A stretch of 14,971 nt of DNA, taken from NCBI GenBank assembly GCA_039183635.1, contig JBCDBL010000109.1, forward strand, positions 1 through 14,971. Direction: 5' to 3'. A program made the translations under genes and the position numbers. Shown piece after piece: positions 1-7,771 of this stretch; the stretch's first letter is position 1, and every line of letters begins with the position of its first letter. Source of the DNA: JBCDBL01 sp039183635 (GTDB taxonomy: Bacteria > Pseudomonadota > Alphaproteobacteria > Caulobacterales > Parvularculaceae). Under the pieces are notes generated by a model. That model was not told where the DNA came from. It ran no database searches and saw only the letters and a list, made by a program, of their open reading frames with translations.

Positions 1-1185
1 CCCAAGGCTTGCGGCGCGGAAGCCGCCTGGGCCGGGGGTGACGCTGAGATTCTGGCGCCGGGAACGCTGATTCAGCTCGTCAATCATTTTAAGGGAACCC
101 AGGTGCTCTCGCCCCCCGTCCCCGGCGCGCTTCTGGAAGGCCCGCCGGCGCCGGACCTCGCCGACGTCAAAGGCCAGGAGACCGCCAAACGCGCCCTCGA
201 AATCGCCGCGGCCGGGGGTCACAATCTTTTGCTGTGCGGCCCGCCGGGCGCCGGCAAGTCGATGCTGGCCGCACGCCTGCCCGGCATTTTGCCGCCCCTG
301 TCGCCCCAGGAAATGCTGGAAGTCTCCATGGTCCAGAGCATGGCGGGGCTTTTGGAGAACGGCCGCCTCAGCCCCGCCCGCCCGTTCCGCAGCCCCCACC
401 ACTCGGCCTCCATGGCGGCCCTTGTGGGCGGCGGGCTTAAGACCAAGCCGGGGGAGATCTCGCTCGCCCACAACGGGGTTTTGTTCCTGGACGAATTGCC
501 GGAGTTCTCCGCCGCCGTCCTCGATTCCCTGCGCCAGCCCATGGAGACCGGGGATGTCATGATCGCCCGGGCAAACGCCCATGTGCGCTACCCCGCAAGG
601 TTTCAGCTGATCGCCGCCATGAACCCCTGTCGTTGCGGCTATGGCAAGGCGTCGGGGCGGACCTGCGCCAAGGGTCCGAAATGCGAAACGGCGTATAGGG
701 CGCGGATCTCAGGGCCGATGCTTGACCGCATCGACTTGCATGTGGATGTCCCGCCCGTGACCGCCGCCGACCTCGCCCTGCCGGCGAACGGCGAGACCTC
801 GCAGAAGGTCGCCGCCCGGGTGGCGGCGGCGCGGGGCGCGCAAAGGGATCGCGCGGTCGCGGCGCAGCGGCAGGCAGAAACGCCCGCGGCCGGCGCCGTC
901 GACGACGGGCTTAACGCGCGCCTGAAAGACGGTCCGTTGGAGCGGGCGGCGACGCCCGATGAAGCCGGCAAGGCGCTCCTTTCCCGCGCCGCCGAGGCGA
1001 TGGGGCTCACTGCACGCGGTTATCACCGCATCTTGCGGGTTGCGCGCACCCTCGCCGACCTTGACGGCGCGACAGGCGTCGCCCGCCGCCATGTGGCTGA
1101 GGCGCTTAGCTATCGGGAAAACGGCGGACCGGATCGCACGCCCCCGCCCGTCGGATCTGACGCTTTTGCGCAAAACACGCTTTAA
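1..1185 (+). CDS. comM: YifB/ComM family Mg-chelatase-like AAA+ ATPase, 5' end missing
   Basis: The reading frame is open from base 1, so the gene is cut by the window edge; the GTG at 103 is internal, because the codons before it read as typical family sequence (AWAGG, LINHFKG-like LVNHFKG). About 394 residues of the usual ~500 are visible, lacking most of the N-terminal Lon-protease-like domain. The Walker A motif GPPGAGKS lies at bases 238-261 and Walker B (VLFLDELPEF) near 475-505. A cysteine-rich segment (MNPCRCGYG, then CAKGPKC) and the arginine-bearing ISGPMLDRIDLHVDVP follow, all hallmarks of the Mg-chelatase-like fold. ComM in Gram-negative bacteria is a hexameric helicase that promotes branch migration when transformed DNA is integrated. 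Whether this host is transformable is not shown here. Codon use matches the neighbours. Confidence 0.95.
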   Translation, partial: PKACGAEAAWAGGDAEILAPGTLIQLVNHFKGTQVLSPPVPGALLEGPPAPDLADVKGQETAKRALEIAAAGGHNLLLCGPPGAGKSMLAARLPGILPPLSPQEMLEVSMVQSMAGLLENGRLSPARPFRSPHHSASMAALVGGGLKTKPGEISLAHNGVLFLDELPEFSAAVLDSLRQPMETGDVMIARANAHVRYPARFQLIAAMNPCRCGYGKASGRTCAKGPKCETAYRARISGPMLDRIDLHVDVPPVTAADLALPANGETSQKVAARVAAARGAQRDRAVAAQRQAETPAAGAVDDGLNARLKDGPLERAATPDEAGKALLSRAAEAMGLTARGYHRILRVARTLADLDGATGVARRHVAEALSYRENGGPDRTPPPVGSDAFAQNTL

Positions 1186-1464
1186 GCGCCCGGCCTGACA
1201 AGACACGACAACGGGAGTGCGAACGACGCGGATCGTTAGTGCGCCGCCCCCGAAACATGCAAGCGCTATAGATTTAAAGCATCCTCTCAGTCCAACCGCA
1301 GCGACGCCGCTTTAAAAAACGAGAGGCCCTATGGGCGGCGAGGCTGTCCTCGTGCGCTTTGGTTAAAAACCGGCCGTTCAAAATTTACCAATTTTCCTTA
1401 CGGGGCCGAAAGGTTGATCGGGCAAACTGCATCTAAAGCCTCGCAGAAAGCCCGGCCCCTTTGT

Positions 1465-3375
1465 ATGCGTTTTAGTCTGTCCGCCCTTTTTGACGCCGTC
1501 CCTGACATTATCGTCGCGCGAGACGCGTCCGGGCGCATTTTGTTCGTTAACAAAGCTTTTCTCAACACCTTTGACGGAGACGCCGCCGCATGGCGGGGCA
1601 AACGGTTCACCCTGGCGCCGGCGGAAGGCGAGGGCGCCCTTAAGGGCCACTTTACTGCGCAAATTGAAACAACGACGGGACCGCGCCTTATTGAATGGCG
1701 CGAAGATCACATCGACGTGGACGAAAAAATCGTACACGTTGCAACCGGCCGCGACATTACCGACGAAGGCGCGCGCGCGCCGGCGCAGTTGCCCAAGGCC
1801 GGCGTCGATGACGCCAAGATGCTGTTTCTGGCCACCATGAGCCACGAGATGCGCACGCCGCTGAACGGCATTCTCGGCATGGCGGGTCTTCTTCTGGGTA
1901 CAGACTTAGACGCCAGCCAACGCACCTATGCGGAGGCCGTGAGGGAAAGCGGGTCAGCGCTGCTCGGTCTTATCAACGATATTTTGGATTACTCAAAACT
2001 GGAATCCGGAAAATTCGAGCTGGAGACCCTTCCCCTGGACCTGCCTGGCCTTGTTCAAAGCGTGGCCGAGCTGTTAAGTCCGAAGGCGGCGGAAAAGGGC
2101 GTTGAAATCGCCGCCTTTGTCGACCCCGCCGCCCCGCGCAAACTGATCGGCGACGAGGCGCGGCTGCGCCAGGTGCTTTTGAACCTCGCCGGAAACGGCG
2201 TGAAATTCACTGAAAGCGGCGGCGTCGCCATTTATATCGGCCTTGCCGGGCCTGTTAAAAACAACGAGGCGCGCCTTACAATTCGCGTACGCGACACCGG
2301 CGTCGGCATCGCCGAGGAGGCCCAATCGCGGATCTTTGAAGAGTTCAGCCAGGCCGACAGCTCCCACGCCCGCAAGTTCGGCGGCACAGGGCTCGGCCTC
2401 GCCATCGTCAAGCGCATCGTACGCGCTATGGGCGGCGACATCGCTTTAAAAAGCGCGCCGCACCAGGGCAGCGACTTTTCCTTCGACATCACCCTGGGCG
2501 TCGCAGAGACCGAACGGCCCGAATACGCCCCGCCCCTCAAAGGCCGCACCGCCATCGTTGCTACGCGGTCGGACATTCTCAAGGACGTCACCTTGCGCCA
2601 GCTTGCCGCCGCAGGCGCCGAAGCCGTTGCCACAGCCTCGCCTGAAGAGACCCTCGACGCCCTCGCCCGCCACCCTGACGCGCCGCTTCTGTGCGACATC
2701 TATATCGCGGCGGAGACCGGCGACAAGCTGACAAAGGCAGCCGGCGATTCCCTGGTGCTGCTGTCGCCGGCCGCCCGGGGGCGCCTCGATACGTTCCGGG
2801 ACGCCGGCTTCGACGGATATCTCATCAAACCGATCCGCCAATCGACATTGATCGAACGCATTCTCGCCTTCGACGACAAGGTGATCGCCGCGCCGGCGCG
2901 GCCCGCCCGCCTCGACACGGACGAGGACAAGAAAACCGCAAGCATAGGCGCATTACGCGTGCTCCTGGCCGAGGACAACCAAATCAACGCTGTCCTCGCC
3001 ACCGCCCTCGTAAAGCGCGGCGGTCATCACATCGACGTCGTCGGCAACGGAGAAGAAGCCTTGTCGGCCTTGAAAAGCGCGCCCTATGACGTGGTCCTGA
3101 TGGATATGCACATGCCGGAAATGGACGGCCTTGAGGCGACCCGGCGCATCCGGGTTCTCGCCAGCGAAGTGGCGGACATCCCTATCATCGCGCTCACCGC
3201 AAACGCCATGAAATCGGACCGGGAAAACTGCATCGCCGCGGGGATGGACGATTTCATGTCAAAGCCCTTCGACCCGGCGGAGCTGGAAGCGAAACTGCAG
3301 CACTGGTCCCGAGGCCGGAATGCGGGGGCCAACCATCGCAACATATCTCGCGCCCATAACGCAGCGACAAGATAA
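1465..3375 (+). CDS. soluble PAS-domain hybrid sensor histidine kinase with two receiver domains
   Basis: A 636-residue protein in ATG numbering. It begins with a PAS domain (about 5-100, DIIVARDASGRILFVNKAF). Next is a HisKA domain with the phospho-accepting His127 in MSHEMRTPLNGILG, then a HATPase domain with an N-box near Asn244, a G1 box (DTGVGIA, about 277-283) and a G2 box (GGTGLGLAIVKRI). A first receiver-like domain (about 361-470) lacks the usual N-terminal acidic pair and looks degenerate. The second receiver (about 497-615) is canonical: acidic pair at about 503-504, phospho-acceptor Asp547 in VLMDMHMPEMDG, Thr578, Lys600. There is no membrane segment, so it should sense a cytoplasmic signal. 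The frame stays open upstream to a TTG at 1414, but that codon has no spaced ribosome site and adds a poorly structured leader, so I prefer the ATG at 1465, itself without a strong Shine-Dalgarno. No partner regulator is adjacent. Confidence 0.92.
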   Translation: MRFSLSALFDAVPDIIVARDASGRILFVNKAFLNTFDGDAAAWRGKRFTLAPAEGEGALKGHFTAQIETTTGPRLIEWREDHIDVDEKIVHVATGRDITDEGARAPAQLPKAGVDDAKMLFLATMSHEMRTPLNGILGMAGLLLGTDLDASQRTYAEAVRESGSALLGLINDILDYSKLESGKFELETLPLDLPGLVQSVAELLSPKAAEKGVEIAAFVDPAAPRKLIGDEARLRQVLLNLAGNGVKFTESGGVAIYIGLAGPVKNNEARLTIRVRDTGVGIAEEAQSRIFEEFSQADSSHARKFGGTGLGLAIVKRIVRAMGGDIALKSAPHQGSDFSFDITLGVAETERPEYAPPLKGRTAIVATRSDILKDVTLRQLAAAGAEAVATASPEETLDALARHPDAPLLCDIYIAAETGDKLTKAAGDSLVLLSPAARGRLDTFRDAGFDGYLIKPIRQSTLIERILAFDDKVIAAPARPARLDTDEDKKTASIGALRVLLAEDNQINAVLATALVKRGGHHIDVVGNGEEALSALKSAPYDVVLMDMHMPEMDGLEATRRIRVLASEVADIPIIALTANAMKSDRENCIAAGMDDFMSKPFDPAELEAKLQHWSRGRNAGANHRNISRAHNAATR

Positions 3376-3470
3376 TCGCGTTTTGCCACCACGCCACAAA
3401 GCGGTTTAGGTTATTTTGAACTCGGCATGACGTCGTCAGCCATCCCAGAAAACGCTATCGGACAAACAAC

Positions 3471-4838
3471 ATGGGCGCGCGCATTGCTGAAAATAAACAT
3501 ACCTGGGCGGACACTCTTAAGGCCTATGGCAAGCCGAAAATGCTCCTTATGCTGGCTCTCGGTTTTTCGGCAGGCCTGCCATTTTTGCTCATTTACGGAA
3601 CACTGTCCGCATGGTTGCGGGAGGCCGGGGTCAGCCGCACCAGCATCGGCTTTTTAAGCTGGATCGGCCTTGCCTACGGCTTTAAATTTCTTTGGGCGCC
3701 GCTGCTTGACCACTGGCGCCTGCCTTGGCTTGCAAACCGTTTCGGGCGCCGCCGCGCCTGGATGCTTCTCGCCCAATGCGGCATCGCGTTGGGGCTCGTG
3801 GGCATGGCGTTTTCAGATCCATCCGTAAGCGTTGTTCCAATCGCCCTGTTCGCCGTGTTAACCGCGTTTTGCTCCGCCACCCAAGACATCGCCGTCGACG
3901 CCTGGCGGATCGAGGCTGCTCCGAAATCAGAGCAGGGCGAAATGGCGGCGGTCTACCAACTCGGGTATCGCTTCGGCCTGATCGCAGCGGGCGCCCTCGC
4001 CCTTTATATCGCCGATTTCGCCAATTGGACGGCGGCGTATCTCGCCATGGCGGGACTGGTGGGGGTCGGTATGGCGGCGGCCATATTGTCTCCCCTTGTG
4101 GGCGAGGCCGCACCATCCGCTCCGCCGCCGCCCGCCCGGGGCGCCGCCGATGCAATCAAAAACGCGGTGCAAATTTTTCAGGCAGCCGTTGTGGCGCCGT
4201 TTGCAGATTTTATCAGCCGTTTCGGCGCCACGGCGATTGTGGTGCTCGCCCTCATCGCGACATACCGTATCCCGGACTTCGCTCTCGGCATTATGGCGCG
4301 GCCGTTTTATATCGATTTAGGCTTCAGTCTTAGCGAAATCGCCACCGTTTCCGCCGTCTACGGAATATGGATTAGTATTGTAGGCGCCTTTGCGGGAGGT
4401 GCGGCCGTGGCGCGCGCAGGAATTATGCCATCTCTCCTGGTCGGCGTCATAGTCAGTGCCGCAACAAATTTACTTTATGTTTGGCTGGCTGGAAAAGGCG
4501 ATGCTGTGTGGGCTTTAACGCTTGCAATCTCAGCTGAAAATTTCGCGGGCGGTTTCGCCGGAACCGCCCTCATCGCCTACATGTCTATGTTGACGAACAC
4601 AGCGTTCACAGCGACGCAATATGCGCTTTTCAGCTCTTTTTTCAGTATCGTCGCAAAATTTCTCTCAGGATTTTCCGGCGCCATTGTCGACGGTTTTTCA
4701 ACGAACACCGCAGATATAGGCGGCTATGCGCCATTTTTCCTTTTGACCGCAGCGGCCGGCGTACCGGCAATCATTTGCGTTTTGGCGATCATGCGCCTGC
4801 GGCCAGATGAGGTAAAAACCATTGCAAATGAGAAATGA
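3471..4838 (+). CDS. ampG: AmpG-like muropeptide MFS permease
   Basis: A 455-residue polytopic membrane protein of the major facilitator superfamily. The N-terminal portion matches AmpG closely: LGFSAGLPFLLIYGTLSAWL, then GLAYGFKFLWAPLLDHW, FGRRRAW, and FCSATQDIAVDAWR, which is the family signature carrying the acidic residues of the first half. Known AmpG proteins bring GlcNAc-anhydroMurNAc peptides from the periplasm into the cytoplasm for cell-wall recycling, and in some bacteria this feeds induction of AmpC beta-lactamase. No ampC, ampR, ampD or nagZ is visible nearby. The start is the ATG at 3471; the ribosome site is weak. The gap from the kinase gene is 95 bases and may hold a separate promoter. 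A hairpin-rich MITE-like repeat begins 24 bases after the stop. Confidence 0.9.
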   Translation: MGARIAENKHTWADTLKAYGKPKMLLMLALGFSAGLPFLLIYGTLSAWLREAGVSRTSIGFLSWIGLAYGFKFLWAPLLDHWRLPWLANRFGRRRAWMLLAQCGIALGLVGMAFSDPSVSVVPIALFAVLTAFCSATQDIAVDAWRIEAAPKSEQGEMAAVYQLGYRFGLIAAGALALYIADFANWTAAYLAMAGLVGVGMAAAILSPLVGEAAPSAPPPPARGAADAIKNAVQIFQAAVVAPFADFISRFGATAIVVLALIATYRIPDFALGIMARPFYIDLGFSLSEIATVSAVYGIWISIVGAFAGGAAVARAGIMPSLLVGVIVSAATNLLYVWLAGKGDAVWALTLAISAENFAGGFAGTALIAYMSMLTNTAFTATQYALFSSFFSIVAKFLSGFSGAIVDGFSTNTADIGGYAPFFLLTAAAGVPAIICVLAIMRLRPDEVKTIANEK

Positions 4839-4862
4839 CCGCTTGCCGCAGCGCTAGGTAGC

Positions 4863-5027
4863 CGGACTTTTATTCGTGCGCATATTGTATCCATACGATA
4901 ACACGTCATCCCAGCGAAAGCTGGGATGTGAGGGACGGCATACTTAAGAGCAAGCGCCCCCTGGGCATGACGTTCGTCAGAATGATGATGACCCTTGTTG
5001 AAAATTATACGTATGAATAAAAGTCCG
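4863..5027. repeat. MITE-like element, copy 1 (165 bp, inverted ends)
   Basis: The ends are inverted repeats of about 22 bases with three mismatches. The left end begins CGGACTTTTATTCGTGCGC and the right end, read on the other strand, begins CGGACTTTTATTCATACG. Inside is a hairpin CATCCCAGC-gaa-GCTGGGATG (the common 'CCAGCGAAAGCTGG' palindrome) and a second, damaged hairpin around ACGTTCGT. A second copy lies at 13738-13904, about 90% identical by eye. It encodes no protein, so it would depend on a transposase supplied elsewhere. The heptamer GCGCTAG occurs just outside each end. Confidence 0.8.
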
Positions 5028-5112
5028 AAGCGCTAGAGCGCATTCATAAACGCGGGAACCGTTCGCCGCTCGTCTCGGCTCACTGTAATAAAATGCGCGT
5101 TAAAACTAAAAC

Positions 5113-5155
5113 TTAGAACACGTTTGCGATTCGAAGAATCGCAAACGTGTTCTAA
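5113..5155. repeat. perfect 20-bp-stem hairpin with 3-base loop
   Basis: The left arm 5113-5132 (starting TTAGAACACG) and right arm 5136-5155 (ending CGTGTTCTAA) are exact reverse complements, separated by the triplet GAA. There is no T-tract on either side, so a classical intrinsic terminator is not supported. Lying between two convergent genes, it could still end or stabilise transcripts from both directions. Confidence 0.85.
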
Positions 5156-5184
5156 GGCCTGCGGACAATTAGGTTTTCTTTCCT

Positions 5185-5363
5185 GTCATCCCGAACGTCA
5201 GTTTGTCCGAAATCTTTGATTTCGTTGGCAAACTGAACGATCCGGGATCTGCCTCCATGAGGCCGGATCGTGGAGCGCCCGATCCCGGATCGCTCGGTTT
5301 GCGCGCCAAACCCTGGCGGATTTGGAGCAGTTCGAGCATGCCTCGGACGGCGTCCGGGATGAC
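5185..5363. repeat. nested palindromic intergenic repeat (~179 bp)
   Basis: The outer arms GTCATCCCGAACG (5185-5197) and CGTCCGGGATGAC (5351-5363) are inverted with one mismatch. Inside the left part is a compound stem, CAGTTTG (5199-5205) with CAAACTG (5229-5235), enclosing CGAAATC-ttt-GATTTCG (5208-5224). Further GATCCGGGATC/GATCCCGGATC motifs fill the centre. 'GTCATCCCGG...CCGGGATGAC' units are a familiar intergenic repeat style in Alphaproteobacteria. Confidence 0.7.
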
Positions 5364-5508
5364 GGAATAATTTCAATTGTCCACGAGGCCCTAGATGCGT
5401 TGAAGGCGATGGGGATCAGACGAAGGCCGTCTAACGCGTATTTGGGGCCTGCCAAAACGCAGCTTCCCAGAACACGATAATGATCCGGCTTCAAACAGCA
5501 GGCGCCGA

Positions 5509-6249
5509 TTATTTTTTACGAAAATAGCCGTGAGACATGCCGCCGGCGTAGAGCAATTCCACAGCCTCCGGCTTATCGGCTAAATACTCGTCGCACGCGT
5601 TTTTAACCCCCGGCAAATCGTTCCAGCCATCATGGAGATCCGGATCGGCATAATCGTCGATAAGGCAAATGGCGCCCTTCGAAAGCCGCGGGTAGACATA
5701 TTCAAGGCTTACCTTGATCGAGTCGTAAAAATCACCGTCCAGATGTGCAAAGGCGATCGAGCCCGGCAGCTCGTTGGGCAAGGTGTCGTCAAACCATCCC
5801 TCATGGATAATCGGCGGCTCAAGGTTTTGGCTCGCAAAGTTTGACAGCAAGAGCTCCTTTGCAACCGCCATTTGGCCTTCCTTGTAATGCGTATCCCCAT
5901 CCTTATCTGCGATGGCGGGCAGCCCTTCAAAACTGTCATAGACGTGAAATTCACGCGGCGTTTCGTCGCTGTTCAATATTCGACGCATGAGACACGCAGA
6001 CTGACCCTCATTGCAGCCAAGCTCCACCACATGGCCTTCAACGCCATAGGCCAGAACCTGGGAGAGCAAGTGGTACATGTTCATGCGCTGCTCCACATTC
6101 GTCATAACGCCTGTGCGAAGCGGCGGTTGGAGCTGCACCCAAAACCCGAGTTTCTTTAATGTCGCATTTATAAATTTGACTTTGCCCGACGGCTCCGGCG
6201 GCGCCCAATCGGAAAACATGCGTCTTACAAACATATTATCGCTTAACAT
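5509..6249 (-). CDS. TylF/MycF-family SAM-dependent O-methyltransferase
   Basis: A 246-residue class I methyltransferase of the macrocin O-methyltransferase (TylF) family. The SAM-binding motif ELGCNEG is at 76-82, the acidic-loop motif VYDSFEGLP at about 103-111, and the metal and catalytic region HLDGDFYDS at 169-177 with IDDYADPD from 197. The paired aspartates (171/173 and 198/199) correspond to the Mg-binding residues of this family. The best studied members methylate sugar hydroxyls on macrolides. Many others sit in polysaccharide or glycan clusters, so the substrate here is unknown; no glycosyltransferase or polyketide gene is nearby. I place the start at the ATG at 6249, with a GGGGGT ribosome site just upstream; a GTG two codons earlier (6255) is the alternative. 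The gene stands alone and diverges from the HIG1 gene. Confidence 0.88.
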   Translation of the reverse strand: MLSDNMFVRRMFSDWAPPEPSGKVKFINATLKKLGFWVQLQPPLRTGVMTNVEQRMNMYHLLSQVLAYGVEGHVVELGCNEGQSACLMRRILNSDETPREFHVYDSFEGLPAIADKDGDTHYKEGQMAVAKELLLSNFASQNLEPPIIHEGWFDDTLPNELPGSIAFAHLDGDFYDSIKVSLEYVYPRLSKGAICLIDDYADPDLHDGWNDLPGVKNACDEYLADKPEAVELLYAGGMSHGYFRKK

Positions 6250-6569
6250 AGCCACCCCCGGCCTTATCCGAACAGAAACTGATTTTTCCCAGCATTTCTA
6301 ACACTCTTAGTGGGCGCCTGCCCGCGCGCGTTATACAAATTCACAAGTCCCCCGCAAGCAGTAACACCAGGAAGGTTGCAATTTTGTGACCAAGGCGTTT
6401 GGTTGTACCGGTGCGAAACTCTATATTAGAAAGACTAAAAATTATTGTTGCTTAAGCGTTAGGTCATTACGCAAATCCGACAAAAAAGCTGGACCAAGGA
6501 CTTAAGTAAAAAAGATATTGTGGGCGACTGGTCCGCTATAGCTTGAACATAGACAAAGGACATACAAAA
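6250..6569. other. divergent intergenic region, methyltransferase / HIG1 gene
   Basis: About 320 AT-richer bases between divergent start codons. A possible plus-strand promoter is TTGGTT (6399-6404), 17 bases, then TATATT (6422-6427), which would give a leader of about 140 bases. Within that leader GGACCA (6491-6496) pairs with TGGTCC (6529-6534), followed by the palindrome GCTATAGC (6535-6542). I saw no recognisable FNR, Fur or riboswitch pattern, in particular no cobalamin riboswitch despite the downstream cobalamin gene. Confidence 0.35.
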
Positions 6570-6785
6570 ATGGAAGCCGCATCAGGACTTTTGTTTTTTC
6601 TCATCCCCCTTTCCCTCGCCGCCGTCCTTGGCGTGCTTGGCCTTGGCCTTTACTCTCTCGCCAAAGGCGGAACCTTCGCCAAGGAGCATTCGAACAAGCT
6701 GATGCGCCTGCGCGTCGGGCTTCAGGCGGTCGCCCTCGTTGTGATCATGTTGTTTATCTGGGCGCGATCGCAATCCGGCACGTGA
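6570..6785 (+). CDS. HIG1-domain twin transmembrane protein
   Basis: A 71-residue protein with two hydrophobic helices (about 6-30 and 49-65) joined by a basic loop containing LMRLRVGLQ, which matches the R-x-R-x-x-x-Q signature of the HIG1 (hypoxia-induced gene 1) domain. Mitochondrial HIG1 proteins associate with respiratory complexes III and IV; the alphaproteobacterial proteins are presumed inner-membrane relatives, with roles much less studied. The ATG at 6570 is chosen because AAAGGA lies nine bases upstream; a TTG at 6543 would add nine unlikely residues. The gene ends 26 bases before the cobalamin adenosyltransferase start on the same strand, so the two are probably one operon. I recall this pairing from other alphaproteobacteria. 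Confidence 0.85.
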   Translation: MEAASGLLFFLIPLSLAAVLGVLGLGLYSLAKGGTFAKEHSNKLMRLRVGLQAVALVVIMLFIWARSQSGT

Positions 6786-6811
6786 ACCGTTAAGGTCCGG
6801 GAGACGCCTTT

Positions 6812-7399
6812 ATGGTGACGCTGAATAAAATCTACACCAAAACCGGCGACGGCGGTGAAACCGGCCTTGGCACGGGCGAACGGGTCGCCAAGACCCACCC
6901 ACGCATTGAAGCGATTGGCGCGGTTGACGAAACCAACGCCGCAATCGGCGTTGCGCGCGGCGCGCTTGGGCGAGGGGCCGCGGACCAGCGCATCAACGAC
7001 ATATTAAAGCGTATACAGAACGATCTTTTCGACCTCGGGGCGGACCTTTGCGCTCCGGACAGGGGCGAGGACCTTGGCTACGAGCCGTTGCGTATTATCG
7101 AAAGCCAGGTGGCCCGGCTGGAAAGCGACATCGACACCCTTAATGCTGATCTTGAACCGTTAAAATCTTTCATCCTGCCGGCCGGGGCGCCAGCGGCGGC
7201 GGGCCTGCACCTTGCACGGACGGTTTGCCGGCGGGCGGAACGTCGCATGATCGCCCTTACCGCCGACGATAGCGCCGGCGTTTCACAGGCGGCGTTGAAA
7301 TACATCAATCGTTTATCGGATCTTCTGTTCGTCGCCTGCCGCGCCGTGAACGCCGAAGGGCCGGGCGATGTTCTGTGGACCCCGGGCGGCGAAAGATAA
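6812..7399 (+). CDS. PduO-type cob(I)yrinic acid a,c-diamide adenosyltransferase
   Basis: A 195-residue enzyme that transfers the 5'-deoxyadenosyl group of ATP to cob(I)alamin, making coenzyme B12 for enzymes such as methylmalonyl-CoA mutase. The N-terminal ATP-binding motif YTKTGDGGETGLGTGERVAK is intact, followed by EAIGAVDETNAAIGVARG, FDLGADL, FILPAGAPAAAGLHLARTV and CRRAERR, all conserved in the PduO (MMAB-like) family and distinct from the CobA/BtuR family. Length is typical. The start ATG at 6812 has a GGGAG element about ten bases upstream. It follows the HIG1 gene closely. The 3' end nearly abuts the convergent mmcQ/yjbR gene (three bases between stops), leaving no room for a dedicated terminator. 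Confidence 0.93.
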   Translation: MVTLNKIYTKTGDGGETGLGTGERVAKTHPRIEAIGAVDETNAAIGVARGALGRGAADQRINDILKRIQNDLFDLGADLCAPDRGEDLGYEPLRIIESQVARLESDIDTLNADLEPLKSFILPAGAPAAAGLHLARTVCRRAERRMIALTADDSAGVSQAALKYINRLSDLLFVACRAVNAEGPGDVLWTPGGER

Positions 7400-7402
7400 G
7401 CT

Positions 7403-7771
7403 TTATAAAAGCCCCAATTCCCGTTGGAGCTTTTTCGTCAGCCCCGCCGCCACAAGACGGTAACTTTCTTTGATATAGTCGCCTAACATTGCATCGTTGA
7501 GACTGCGGGCGTCTGTGCGCTGGATCCATGTCATGCCGCGGGAGGCCAGATAAGGTGCCGGACGGCAGCCCGCCTCATCTTTCAACATTTCAAAGGCGAT
7601 ATCGGAAACCTTGAACGTCACCGCAGGCGGCTTGCTTTCATCACCATCGGGCCACATGGCGGCGGCGAACATCTTACCGCCGATTTTCCACACATGGGCG
7701 CCGCCCCATTGCACCGACAACGTCGCGTGGGGCAGCGCGCCGCAAAACGCATCGTAGGCGTCAAGCTTCAC
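7403..7771 (-). CDS. MmcQ/YjbR-like protein
   Basis: A 122-residue protein with the YjbR/MmcQ 'double-wing' pattern: an N-terminal AYDAFCGALPHATLSVQWGG, the central VWKIGGKMFAAA and VTFKVSD strands, then RPAPYLASRGMTWIQ and an ending LVAAGLTKKLQRELGLL. Family members are small cytoplasmic proteins with a CyaY-like fold often called DNA-binding, but a physiological role is not settled. The start is a GTG that overlaps the msrA stop in the four bases GTGA (7768-7771), which indicates translational coupling to msrA. It therefore depends on the msrA promoter. Confidence 0.88.
   Translation of the reverse strand: MKLDAYDAFCGALPHATLSVQWGGAHVWKIGGKMFAAAMWPDGDESKPPAVTFKVSDIAFEMLKDEAGCRPAPYLASRGMTWIQRTDARSLNDAMLGDYIKESYRLVAAGLTKKLQRELGLL

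Larger units (their letters stand above)
4839..5508. other. gene-free stretch packed with palindromic repeats
   Basis: No convincing gene is present between the ampG stop and the methyltransferase stop. The stretch contains, in order, a MITE-like element, a perfect 20-bp-stem hairpin and a nested palindromic repeat. A residue of about 140 bases (5364-5508) with a weak AGACG/CGTCT stem follows. The genes on both sides point inward, so this is a double 3' end where insertions are tolerated. Confidence 0.75.

Noticed and set aside
1186..1464. Short peptide MGGEAVLVRFG with an upstream GAGAGG, between comM and the kinase gene
   Set aside because: Eleven codons with no structural or attenuator context is too little to support a gene. 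The rest of this spacer shows no terminator or known motif.
5198..5494. 98-codon minus-strand frame in the intergenic region
   Set aside because: It needs a TTG start, has no clear ribosome site, and its second half is the translation of the palindromic repeat at 5185-5363.
6250..6569. Cobalamin riboswitch upstream of the HIG1/adenosyltransferase operon
   Set aside because: The conserved B12-box (GCCACTG-type) and accompanying helices are not seen in this spacer.
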